Shown in pieces: positions 40,460-51,419 of a stretch of 64,000 bases of DNA. The notes beneath the pieces were generated by a model. That model did no database searches and was not told where the DNA came from. It saw only the letters and a list, made by a program, of their open reading frames with translations. This DNA is from Blakeslea trispora. Its lineage: Eukaryota; Mucoromycota; Mucoromycetes; Mucorales; Choanephoraceae. The position numbers and the translations under genes were made by a program. Each line of letters opens with the position of its first letter. Position 1 is the first letter of the stretch. The DNA lies in assembly GCA_025331445.1 (NCBI GenBank), contig JAIWNE010000005.1, positions 62,001-126,000 of the forward strand. Reading direction: 5' to 3'.

Positions 40460-42991
40460 TTACACTTCTCCATTTAAAATTCGGTTTGTGCCATCATTGT
40501 TAGTTGGAAACTGTAGAGTTTCATGATCGTGTCGGCATTCCCATAGACTCAGTTGGTAAAGAGTCAAAACCACAAGGAAATGAAGTAACAATGAATACAC
40601 AATAAAGAAATAACGCGACCATTTGTGACTGAATAAAAGTCGAGTCAATTGTAGTGTCATTTTCTCGATAGGATTCAGGGCATTGTATCGACGATTTTCT
40701 TCCTAGAAACCAAGAGAGTTATACTTTCTTCTATTCTTTAAAGAGACTATAAAATCAACTTGCCTTTTTGTGGAATTGAGTGAAAGGATTCATACTTTCT
40801 TCATACAGTTTGCCATATTTATCAGAAGGATCATCTGCCTTTAAGGAAGAGCGTCTAAAGCTTCTAGTAGGATAATTGCTTGATTCGCTGTGCTCCATAT
40901 TAACAGCTACAGAAGATCGTTGACTAGCAAGCTCACCTTCCTTCCATACATGGACAAACTTGAGTCGTTCATATAACTTCAAATTGTCTGCCTTCAAGTT
41001 CTGTATCTCTGTACGTGCATCATACAGACTTGTCTCAAGGGCTCGCGTACGCTCTTCAAGTTCAGCATTTCGTTGTCTAAATCGATCACGCTGACCCATC
41101 ACAATAGGCAAAATACTCTTTTCATCTTTTGCGTGAGGCGTAAGTAATCCTTCAGGTGACTTGGGATGCAAAGGAGACATGGAACCCCTAGAGAGATTGT
41201 TGGCTTGTTGACCCAAACGAAGCACATCTTCCTCAAGTCGCTGTACAAGGGCTGTTTTCTCTTGCAATTCCTTTGCGATTCTATCCTCCTTTTGTGTTTT
41301 CTCTTCAAACTCCTTTTGAAGATCGGCAAGTGTCATCTTGACTTGGGTATAATCGTTTTCCAGTTTCTTGTTCTTTTCCATCAATTGAACCTCAAGACTG
41401 TCCTGCACCGCTTCTTTCTTGAGAACATCAGTTGCATTGAAATCTCCATCCTCTTCACCTGTAGAAAACTCTACAAACTAAAAGGGCGCGTTAACATGCA
41501 GAATACACACACACACTTACACACAGTCATTTACCTTCATGATCTGCAATTCACGCTTAATCTCATCATAATCCTCATATTTTTTCATCTTTTTCTTTAA
41601 ATTGTCTCGCTCTTCTGACTATGTCATAGATGTTAGATTCGGTTCCTTTCTTCTGGATTCAATACAAACCAATGCCTGCGTCTCATTGTTCAACTCTTTG
41701 ATTTTCTTAGTCAATCGTGCCTCTGTTGTTTGATAAAGACCTTTGTAAGTCTCAATGTCTTTAATCAACTTGTTAATCTCAGCATTGTGCTGATCATTTC
41801 TATTTCCCAAAAAAAATTCCATAGAGAGTGAATAAAGACGATCCATAGTGTCAATCACCATTCAAACTTACTCGTGCTTTGAATCATGCTGGGATCCAGA
41901 TAGCTGTGCTATTTCTTGCTTTAAATCTTCCTGTTGTATACCAAGGTAAATGAGTTTAACAAATGCAAGCATATTTGACTTTTATCTGATCTTTACATTC
42001 TTTTTCTCGAGATGAGCAATGCGTCCATGAGCACGTTCCAAATCCATAGTGACCATATCCAGTTCAGCCAATTTACCAATGACTTCCTCATCTAAGATGG
42101 TTTGACATCAGAGGCCTTCCTTTTTCTTTATCTTGGTTTGTTACTTACCATACTTTTGTCCATGATTGATAAGTTGAGCTTGTGTATCATCATGAGAGTG
42201 CTTTAGTTCTGTCAATTGATCCAACGCTCGATTCAGTTGATTCTGTAGATCGTATTCTCTAAAGTGCTTATGGGGTGAATAGCTCTTCTTTTCATCTTCT
42301 CATGTTCTTTACCTTTCTTTGTACTGCTTGATTTTGTCGCTATATTGGTCCTTCATTTCTTGCTCCAAATGATCCACCTTCTTTGCCTTCGTGCTATTCA
42401 AGGTCTCTTCAAGCTGAGCCACCTTTTGAACTAATGCTTCATTTGTTCTCTCTAATGTGGATAACTGCTTTGAAGATTGTTTTGCCTGCTCTAGTTGTTC
42501 CTTCAGGTAACTATTTTCGTTCAAAAGTGCTGTCGTATCTTCTTGTTGCATACTTGAATCAACGGCAGCTTCAAAAAGTGGAACTGGATCTGGAGCATCA
42601 GCCAATAGCTTGTAGACTGTCAAAAATGCATTTTCCGCATATTTTGTACGCTTGGTAATGCTGTCTATCTCTGCCTGATAACCTAAGATATCTATAAGTC
42701 TCTTGTGTTGCTTTCTATGACTAAACCCTACCTTTTAACAAAGGCTTGAATTTGGATACTTTCTCTTCGTCTGGTATCTTCTTGAACTCTATAAATCAAG
42801 ACTTGAATTAAAAGAAGAAAAAAAAAAGCGTGTTTACCTCTTGTTTGCTCAGCTAGTTTTTTTCTTGAGACGAGGCCATCCTTTTGGTTTTCTACGATCG
42901 CAAGACCTTGCTGGTCCAACTCTTTCTGTAGTCCAACAAGCTGTATGCTTTTCCAATACTGGATAGCCGAGGAAAAACTCTCTTGACTCAT
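40460..42991 (-). CDS. COY1: CASP/Coy1-like Golgi coiled-coil membrane protein
   Basis: Ten exons: 42991-42838, 42788-42732, 42682-42313, 42258-42149, 42091-41997, 41930-41872, 41799-41670, 41618-41535, 41477-40764 and 40702-40460; 671 aa, the usual CASP length. CASP/Coy1 is a tail-anchored golgin that binds Golgi SNAREs and the COG complex in intra-Golgi transport. Seen: a near-continuous coiled coil, the family hallmark [14 protein letters not shown], the [11 protein letters not shown] motif followed by YNALNPIEK, and a single membrane segment near the C-terminus ([16 protein letters not shown]). The last intron uses a GC donor (AAG/GCAAGT at 40763-40762), because reading through stops after two codons while splicing restores the conserved CASP sequence. 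Head-to-tail with VPS13, 114 bases apart. Confidence 0.93.
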
Positions 42992-43177
42992 ATTTAAGAA
43001 AAAAAAAAAAAGAAAAAAAAAGAGCAATAGGGAAAAAATAAACAAGTATTTTTGAAAAAAGAAAAAAAAAAAGCATGTGTAACACTACATTGAATTTATC
43101 ATATTTATGCAAAATTATAAAACAGGCTTCAAGTTGAATTTACCTTTCTTTCTTTTCTCTTATCCTTTGTTGTCAAC

Positions 43178-43510
43178 ATGACACATACTGTATGGCGTGT
43201 AGCTGCTCTTACTGGTGATAAAGAAAGAATTTCTGTTATCGCTATTTTCGACAAAGAAGAAGAAGTTCTCGAATGGTTTAAGAAATTTGGTTTTTGGCCA
43301 GTATTGTGTAAAGAAAAGGACAATGAAGATGAAGATAGTGCAAAGTCATATCTATATTCCACTACAGAATATTTTGCTCATGAAAAGGGATTGTTTGAAA
43401 AAGAACCTGACAAATTTGGTAACACTGGCTACGATAGGACCGATGATACTTTTCTCGTTATAGCCGAACTCATAAAAACGGATACTCTTTACCTTTTTCG
43501 TTATAAGTAA
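43178..43510 (+). CDS. Small hypothetical protein, 110 aa, divergent from COY1
   Basis: A single-exon frame from an ATG preceded by a CT-rich tract. It starts 187 bases from the COY1 start on the opposite strand, so the two probably share a short bidirectional promoter. The product is acidic and soluble, with alternating strand- and helix-like segments (HTVWRVAALTGDKERISVIA; EEEVLEWFKKFGFWPVL). It has no signal peptide, membrane segment, Cys/His cluster or recognisable motif. A compact alpha/beta fold is plausible but is inference. I do not recognise the family. The coding call rests on the full-length open frame, composition and promoter-like start context. Confidence 0.62.
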   Translation: MTHTVWRVAALTGDKERISVIAIFDKEEEVLEWFKKFGFWPVLCKEKDNEDEDSAKSYLYSTTEYFAHEKGLFEKEPDKFGNTGYDRTDDTFLVIAELIKTDTLYLFRYK

Positions 43511-44529
43511 TGGCAGGAAAAAGAGTCAATACCAGTAGCATTCAATTGAAATTACCTCTAGTCATATAAGCTTGTGCTTTACTTTAATTTTTTTGTATAA
43601 ATGATTGCTTAAATAAACTGTGTAACTTTAGCTGAATCATGTACAAGTTGTAACAACATTTTCACCTATTTCGTGAAATCATCCATCGACTATAGTACGC
43701 TTTTTTTTTGTTCAAGAGTGTTCATTTTCTTGAGAAATACGCTCTTGAGCTATATACCCTTATATCAAACATTCTTAAATTGAGTGACTACTGTACAGCT
43801 TTTATCAAGATGTATTCTGATATAATCCAACTATGCACAAAGAAGCTAATTATTTCAAGATGAATACAGGTGCATCTGTATTAGTCAATTACTGTCAACA
43901 TTGGGCAACTTCATGACAAGCCAACATCGGGCAAGATACACAAAGTAGTGATGAGGTTTGTTCTAGATCAATACTATAGCCTATAATTCCCTTATTTATC
44001 ATCAATTGAATGATAGATATTGATGATATCAAATTATTGCTTTTCCTTGATGAACAAGAAAGGGTCATTTAGATGCATGCTTATCTAGACAAACAAACAA
44101 ACAAAGGCGCACTTGTTAGAATGAAGATATTCTTCATCTGCAACAATAGCAGCATGAGAAAGAAGAGTCAAACAAGTTGTATAAGCCTATGGAGTACTCA
44201 TTTCGGATGTATAGTAGAGAGTATGCCCTTTTTCTCTTTATTTGATTGTACCTTAAATGTGAATAGTTGTAAAAAGGGAACTCTGCGCGTGCCATCCATC
44301 TTTGTGATTAGATCCTGATTGGCTATCATTCTAACCCCGCTTCATACTCTCTCTAGCTAACTAGCCTCTCTACTCATTTTTTTTAAATTTATACAGATCT
44401 TTTTCCTTTCTTTTTTTTTTTTCTATCCAAAACTCATACACACTCTTTTGTTTTTTTTTCTTTTTCTAAGGAACTTTAGACCCATTCAACTCTCTCTTTA
44501 TTATACACACATAACTAGACAATTACACT
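43511..44529. other. Intergenic region, 1.0 kb, with one MITE copy
   Basis: It holds the small TIR element at 43693-43793, and from about 44390 a T/CT-rich promoter-leader tract running up to the septin start. No gene supported. Confidence 0.6.
43693..43793. mobile_element. MITE-like element, copy 2 (about 101 bp, TA-flanked)
   Basis: The right end GTGACTACTG followed by TA matches the right end of the copy at 46800-46972. The neighbouring sequence (TATACCCTTATATCAAAC vs TATACTCTTATATTAAAC) and the left arm (GTTCAAGAGTGTTCATTTTC vs GTTTAAGAAGTGTTTATGTTC) also match. The extreme left end is more decayed (TATAGTACGC). No coding capacity. TA flanks and inverted ends point to Tc1/mariner-type mobilisation (inference). 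Confidence 0.6.
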
Positions 44530-46274
44530 ATGGCTCACGTAAGCTTATATGCTTTTTTTTTTCTATTGAAGCCAACTAAAAATCCCATTTAGAGACTCGG
44601 AGGACGTAGAAAGAACGTAAAGAAGGGGTTTCAATTCACCTTGATGGTAGTTGGTATGTAACAACAAAAGAGATGACCCAGATGACCACAAGAAACATTA
44701 ATTTATTTTGTTTAGGTGCCTCTGGTACTGGTCGCACTACTTTTGTCAACACTCTTTGTGATGACCAAGTTCTTACCAGAAAGGAACTTGACAATCCTGA
44801 AGAAGCTCATAGAGAAGAAGGCATCAGCATCAAGCCTATTTCTGTCGGTAAGTTTATTGATTCAATTAAAGAAGAAAAAAAAGTCCCTTTTAACTTCTTT
44901 CGTTTAGAACTTGATGAAGATGGTGTAAGGTAAAATATGATAAGGGGAACACAAAATATATGAGGAGCTATTTCAGGAGCTATTTTTATAAAAGGAGGAG
45001 GAGGAGGGGGGGCAAACAAGATAAATAGATAAACTCACACCTTTCCTTTAAAGAATCTCTTTGACTATTGTGGATACGCCTGGTTTTGGTGACAATATTG
45101 ATAATGAAGCATGGTAACAAATTAACCCAAAAAAAAATAAGTAATAGTCTGACTTTGATTTATTATTATTAGTTTCCATGAAATTGTTGCCTACTTGGAA
45201 AAACAATATGATGACATTCTTGCTGAGGAATCAAGAATCAAGCGTAACCCCCGATTCCGTGACAACCGTATCCATGCTCTTTTATATTTCATTGCTCCTA
45301 CTGGCCATGCGTAAGTCTAAGAGAGACATGAAATAGTGTTGTTTTATTCATTTTTCTTGAAATAGTTTGCGTGAAATCGATATTGAGTTGATGCGTCGTC
45401 TCAGTCCCCGTGTGAATGTGATCCCTGTGATTGGTCGTGCTGATTCTCTTACACCTCAAGAATTGAAGGATTTCAAAAAGAGAGTAAGCATCTAAACAGA
45501 GAGAAATCAGAAGCAAAAAGTAACTCACGTGATGAATAGATCATGGAAGACATTGAACATTACAACATTCCCATCTACAACTTCCCTTACGATGTCGAAG
45601 AAGATGAAGAAGACACTATTGAAGAAAACAGTGAATTAAGAGTAAACAAGTTGATCTCTTGTTCATTCGCTTTATCTGATCCATTCTCTCTTTTTTTTTA
45701 TATATTTAGGCTCTTTTGCCTTTCTCTATCATTGGTAGTGAAGAAGAGGTTGTTGTAAATGGTCGTACTGTCCGTGGTCGTCAATACCCTTGGGGTGTTG
45801 TTGAAGTTGACAACCCTATGCACTCTGATTTTGGTCGTTTGAGATCTGCTTTATTAAGGTAAAAGCATTCTGTCTGTGTGCATAGTTATATGTTTATTGA
45901 TTTCTATCTATAGCTCTCATTTACAAGATCTTAAAGAAATCACTCATGACTTCCTTTATGAAAACTACCGTACTGAAAAGTTAAGTCGTACAGTCAATGG
46001 TGGTGATCAAGAAGATGCCTCCATGAACCCTGAAGACATGGCTTCTCAAAGTGTTCGATTGAAGGAAGAACAATTGAGAAAGGAAGAAGAGAAGGTAAGA
46101 ACAAAGACAGAGGCTTAGATTTGCAATTTCACTCACTTGTTATGATAGCTTCGTGAAATCGAATTGAAGGTTCAACGTGAAATTCAAGAAAAGAGAGCTG
46201 AGCTTTTGAGTAAAGAAGAAGCTTTGCGTAACCTTGAAGCTAGATTGGCACAAGCTCAATTGGCTGATCACTAA
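44530..46274 (+). CDS. CDC11: Septin, Cdc11 group
   Basis: Eleven exons: 44530-44538, 44593-44653, 44716-44847, 44908-44929, 45054-45113, 45173-45310, 45366-45483, 45540-45641, 45710-45858, 45914-46094 and 46149-46274; 365 aa, phases consistent. Septins assemble into filaments at bud necks, septa and hyphal tips. Seen: polybasic region ([10 protein letters not shown]) before the P-loop [15 protein letters not shown] switch region, G4 GRAD, the septin unique element near [13 protein letters not shown], and a C-terminal coiled coil. The P-loop lysine is Arg, a known property of the Cdc11/AspA class, which binds but does not normally hydrolyse GTP. The first exon codes three residues only, and exon 4 is 22 nt. 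Confidence 0.95.
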
Positions 46275-46569
46275 AAAAAAATCATTCTTCTATACTTTTT
46301 TTTTTCTCTTTCTATTTAATACATTTTACATACCTTTATTTAATCTTTCAATATATACGCTTTCTACAAGAGAATTTCATTAGAAGTGTTTGCCCTCCCT
46401 ATTTTTTTTATGCTTCTGTTTCTTATACAACTAAGAAAGAGACTGTTGTCTTTTAAAAAGAACATTTACATTTATAGTTGCAAATACAACACCATTTGAC
46501 AATATATATTAAGTTTGACAACATGGCATAAGCTGATTTAGTTATAACCATAGGAAAACAGAAGGGGGA

Positions 46570-46591
46570 AGAGAGAGAGAGAGAGAGAGAG
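46570..46591. repeat. (GA)n microsatellite, about 11 units
   Basis: A run of GA dinucleotides in the septin 3' flank, bordered by G-rich sequence. Confidence 0.9.
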
Positions 46592-46799
46592 GGAGGGGAA
46601 ACAATATGCACTAAATTAATAGCAAGCAAAGATGTAATCTATTTGAGTCAAGCTTATCACTCTGTATAACAAACATACAGTGTGGCCATCTTGATTATTT
46701 GCAAGCATAAAACCAAAAGATGAAAATCATTTATATCACATAAAACATTCCTATCACTCTAGTACTCTTTATTCGAATAGTGTGTCATTGTTCTACATA

Positions 46800-46972
46800 C
46801 AGTAGTTGCTTTGTTTAAGAAGTGTTTATGTTCTTGAGATATGCCACTCTTCTACTATCTACTCTTCAATTGAATGGCATTATAGGGCTTGAAACAATAC
46901 AAGTTTAAAGGGACTGCTATTCTTGTATTATATACTCTTATATTAAACAACTCTTGAATCGAGCGACTACTG
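46800..46972. mobile_element. MITE-like element, copy 1 (about 173 bp, TA target flanks)
   Basis: Terminal inverted repeats: the left end CAGTAGTTGCTTTGTTTAAG and the inverted right end CAGTAGTCGCTCGATTCAAG agree at most positions and continue into partly matching TGTTTA sequence. Both ends are bordered by TA (46798-46799 and 46973-46974). No open reading frame of note. A second, shorter copy lies at 43693-43793. The features fit a non-autonomous Tc1/mariner-type MITE. The autonomous partner is not obvious; the Tc1 element at 60 kb has different termini. Confidence 0.75.
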
Positions 46973-48785
46973 TATTTCGAGAAAGAAAAAGAAAAAATAC
47001 GCCTGATAAAACACTTTAAATACCTGAAATCGCCTCAAGAACACAAATATTTTCTGTTTATATGCAATAAACAATAAACAATTTACTCTCTAGATCAAAA
47101 ACAGAGAATATGGCATCGAGATCAAGTAAAATTGATTTCTCAAAAGTTATAAAAATAGGAACAAATGATCGTCATACTGAGGATACAACAGCTACTTTTT
47201 TTTTTTGGAGAAATGGCTATAAATACTCTTGTCTTTTTTATTTTCTTTTGCACTATGGTGAGAAAAAAAAAAAACTCTCGGAATCTCTTAACTGAAGATA
47301 AATCATTTATTTAGACAGCACTTATTTTTGCCCCTAATAACAACCATAACCCCATTATTCGGATCTTTGTTTAAAGGCTAATATGAAATGAACCTTTTTG
47401 AAATAATGAATGATAGTAGCAGTTGTGTTTTCGGCTCGAAAAGATCTCTCTCTTTTTTTTTTTTCGTTATTCTGGTTCAGAGCTATACAATTGATTTTCT
47501 CGGCATAAAAAAAAAAGAGTTCGTTTGTGTAATCTATCTCTCAAAATAGTTCATGTCATTTTTCTTGCATGAGAAAGATTAGACGTCATTTTTTGAAGGT
47601 AAAAACAAAGGCATATCACGAGACCCCTAAAGGCCAAGGTATGACAAGATGTTTACTTTTTGTTTTTTGTTTACTTTTTCGTTTGACGCTCTCGTCACCT
47701 TTTGTTGTTTTCTACTTTAAGTTTTGTGTTATTGCTTACAGTTAAACTATGCGAAAAAAAAACTATAAATGTTTTGTTATGTGTGTGAAGAAATTGTCTG
47801 CACGCCTTTTTTTTTAAGGATCTAGATTGTTTGTGTCAAAACTTCAGACCCAAACTAAACTTTATTCACAACCCAAAGCTTCAGACAATGCGATATCGAA
47901 CAGTCGATTTGTTGCTTATTGTCCTGCTCCTGTTCCTGTTCCTGATTCAATTCCCTTGACCCTTTCTCCTTTCAATTGTTGCATTTTAATCAACATTCAA
48001 CTACTTTATTTTTTCCATCAGACACCATAATTCTCCTCCCACAAAAAAAAAGAGACAATATAGAATGAATATGCGGGGTTTGCCTTCAATTATGCAACAA
48101 GAAGGAGACTGTTGGAGAAAAACCAATTGTCGGGCTATCCTGGAATTGACTTAAATGGTACTTTCCTTCAAGAATGAGTAAGAAGAATGATTGAATATCG
48201 CTTGAACCTTATAGATTTCATAAAAATGTAATTTTGAAAGAAAATTGAAAACAGTAGTTTCATCTCTAACAACACTCTATAACCCCTTCTTTTGTGTACG
48301 CATTTAATAAAGATGCTGTTATTCTCCACCTCCTCTTCTAGTATATCACTTGGTGATAAGTTAGACCTTAAAGTTTTTTTTTTCTCCCGCAATTTCCCAC
48401 AATCCATCCCCCGCTTCTTTGAAACTCTCGTTTGTATCGACATCATGGTGTTTAACAGAGGTAGTATTCTCATAGCACATGTTGCTCTATTTGTAAATCC
48501 TTCCGCTAATAGCCGTATCTGTTTTTACTTTCACTCTCTTCCTTCCCTTCGAGATATTCTATTTTGAATACATCATAACAATGGTTTCTCCGAGTCGGTC
48601 AAACCAAATGCCTTATATGTATATTGTCCTGTTTTTTTTTTCTTCGGTTAGTTCCTTTCAATGTCCCTTTATAAACGCTATAAAAAAAAAGAGACGATAA
48701 CGTTCTTTACGCAGTTTTCTTTCTCTTTTTTTTTTATTCTTCTTTGTCAACTTTTTTTTTTCTTTGCAACATTGCCAACTCGGCC

Positions 48786-48800
48786 TATAAAGCTATAAAT
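48786..48800 (+). promoter_or_regulatory. Tandem TATA-like elements of the trehalase gene
   Basis: TATAAAG at 48786 and TATAAAT at 48794, about 50-58 bases before the ATG at 48844, in a region following T-rich tracts. The distance implies a very short 5' leader. Function is inferred from position. Confidence 0.45.
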
Positions 48801-48843
48801 TTTCCGTTTAGTGTGCATATCAAATAACTGCAAAAGAAACGAA

Positions 48844-50908
48844 ATGCCCTCCTTGCGCTTTATTTGTGGCGCTTTGCTTGCTCAAATCGCTCTTGTTTCT
48901 GTATCGGCCATTCAGAACAATGGTGATAATTATTCTTGTAATTCACCCATTTATTGTGAAGGCCCCATCCTCAAGACTGTTCAACTTGCTCGTATCTTTC
49001 CTGATTCAAAAACCTTTGTTGATATGGTAATAATTGACAGATCTACATTGTTTTCATTTAGAAACTCATCTTGTTGTATAAATGTTTTTTCTTTCTTTCA
49101 CATAGCCTACAAGCAAATCGGAAAATGAAGTCATTGCAGCCTTTGACAAAATGGGTGGTGTCAACGCTACAAAAGATCAGATTAAACAATTTTTGGATGA
49201 TAACTTTTTAACTGCTGGCATCGAATTAAAGCGCCTTGAAAACATTTCTACACCGGATCCAAGCTGGCTAGACAAAGTCGAGAATCCTGACTACCGTGGT
49301 TGGGCTAGTCAGTTGAACAAAGCTTGGAGCAACTTGACCTTTACTTATGACTATTCTGACCTTTGCGAGAATTGCGTCACTTCTACTTTGCCTGTGAACC
49401 GACCTTTTGTAGTACCAGGTGGCCGTTTCCGTGAATTTTACTATTGGTAAAAATTAATTTTTCAGAGTATATGTTTTCTCATATACACTAACTTTTTTCA
49501 TGACTTAGGGATACCTATTTTGTTATTAGAGGTCTGTTGTTGAGTAACCAGAATGAGTTGGCAAAAAACATGCTTGAAAACTTTTTCGATTTAATCGAAA
49601 AGTACGGATTTATTCGTAAGTGAAACGGAGAATACACAATTGACTAGAGAAAAACAAGAGGATTTATGTATATTGTTTTCTATAGCAAACGGTCCTCGTA
49701 TTTATTATCTCAACCGTTCTCAACCACCTTTCTTGTCTCATATGATTCAAGAGTATTACGATAAGACAGGTGACAAAGAATTCATGTCAAAAGCATTACC
49801 CTATTTGGATAAAGAGTACCAAGGATGGATCTCCAATACCACAGTACAAGTCGAGGATCCTAACAACAGAAATGTAAAGTACAAATTGAACCGATATATC
49901 ACCAGAAATACATCTCCTCGACCTGAGTCTTATGTAGAAGATTACAACACAGTAAATAACGGTACTGATTTCACTGATGCCGAGAAAGATCAAATGTACG
50001 CAGACATTGCTGCAGGCGCAGAATCTGGCTGGGACTATTCTTCTCGTTGGACGAGACAAAAAGCGCCTGCTCCCGATCAAAAGGAAAACTACGAAATGCT
50101 CCGCTCTATCAACACTGCTAACGTGGTGCCTATTGATCTCAATTCACTTTTATGGCATGCAGAAAGTAAGCTTGCTGAATGGTACGCTCGATTTGGTAAG
50201 AAAAACAAGAGCACCAAGAAAAAGGCTAGATATTACAATCAACAAGCCAAAGATCGTCTTAAGGCCATGTACAATATCATGTGGAATGAACAAGATACCA
50301 GCTTCTATGACTTCAACCTAACTAGTCAGTCTCAAAGCATCCAATATACACCTGCTAATCTCTATCCTATCTGGAGTGGTGCTCTTCCTGATCAGATTCT
50401 CAAGAACAAAACAATCACAAGCAAACTGTTTGATGAGACAGAAAACGCACTCAAGAAGTACAAGGGTATACTGACAACATCGTATTACTACACAACAATG
50501 CAATGGGACTATCCCAACGGTTGGCCTCCACTTTCTTTTGTTGCTATGGACGCCATGCTTCAATTGGAAAAAATGACAAAGACAAACATCACAACAAGTT
50601 CTGGCACTTCCCTCAACCGACTTTCGCATGTTTTAGGTGAGCGCTATGCAGCATCTGCTTATTGTGGTTGGGTAAACACAGGAGGCTCTATTCCCGGTGT
50701 GCTTGAAAAGATAAACAAGACAGTTGAAGATAATGGCCATATGTTTGAGAAATTTGATGTCAATACCATTGGTGTTTCTGGAAGTCAAGGCGAATATGTT
50801 TCCCAAACAGGATTTGGATGGACAAATGGTGTTGCATTGTGGGTACTCAACACTTGGTCAAACATCACAGCTCCTGATTGTACACAACCTGTCACTTTAA
50901 ATGTTTAA
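48844..50908 (+). CDS. Secreted trehalase, glycoside hydrolase family 37
   Basis: Exons 48844-49026, 49106-49446, 49509-49615 and 49686-50908 give 617 aa. Hydrolyses trehalose to two glucose molecules. An N-terminal signal peptide is clear (MPSLRFICGALLAQIALV, cleavage probably near SVSA). Both family signatures are present: PGGRFREFYYWDTY, split by the second intron after the Tyr-Tyr-Trp start, and QWDYPNGWPP near the C-terminus. Many Asn-X-Ser/Thr sequons suggest glycosylation on the secretory route. The calcium-binding and phosphorylation N-terminus of fungal neutral trehalases is absent, so this is the secreted or cell-wall type. No GPI-anchor signal is seen at the end (QPVTLNV). ATG 48844 is the only one giving the signal peptide directly. 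Confidence 0.94.
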
Positions 50909-51419
50909 AATAAAATGTAATAACCATTCTTAAATGTATCTCAATGCAGCGTACATATCTTAGTCAATCAATCATTTATTTAAATACGCATACTTCCAAG
51001 TTGAATCACGACAACAACTATTGACGCTGATTTAGGTAAAAGGGGTCTTTAAAAAAGCACTCGCACTTTCTCTTGAGCTGATTCCAACATCTTTGGTATA
51101 AAGCAACATCTGCCAAAGACTTGACAAGTACTAATTGGTCTCAATACATGCACAAAAGTGAGACATGGAAGCTAATGTGCTTACTCGGACAGTGCCAATA
51201 AGTCAGTGTCTCTAACAAATCAAAAGAGACAGAGAGAGAGGCTGAGACTGAATAGACTGCTTTTTCTCATAAGGCACCATTTGGAGGCTTATATTAAACT
51301 ATTTTTTTTTTATTGCAGCTGTTTTTTTTCGGTAAAAGAATAGAATCCTGCTCCATTTTTTTTTTATATTCTCTTTTTTTTTTATTTTCATTCTCTTTAC
51401 TTAATTTTATAACTTGAAA
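50909..51419. other. Intergenic region, 511 bases
   Basis: Trehalase 3' flank and fibrillarin promoter. The last 120 bases consist of T-rich runs typical of highly expressed fungal genes. No further gene seen. Confidence 0.6.

Larger units (their letters stand above)
46275..48843. other. Intergenic region, 2.6 kb, with one MITE and simple repeats
   Basis: After the septin stop it holds a GA microsatellite (about 46570-46591) and the MITE at 46800-46972. Short frames follow (for example ATG 47110, 61 codons) that I cannot support as genes. The last 60 bases contain two TATAAA-like elements just upstream of the trehalase ATG. Confidence 0.55.

Noticed and set aside
47110..47295. 61-codon frame starting ATGGCATCGAGATC after the MITE
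   Set aside because: The first 35 codons look plausible, but the rest runs through T and A homopolymers. No donor with a convincing partner exon was found.
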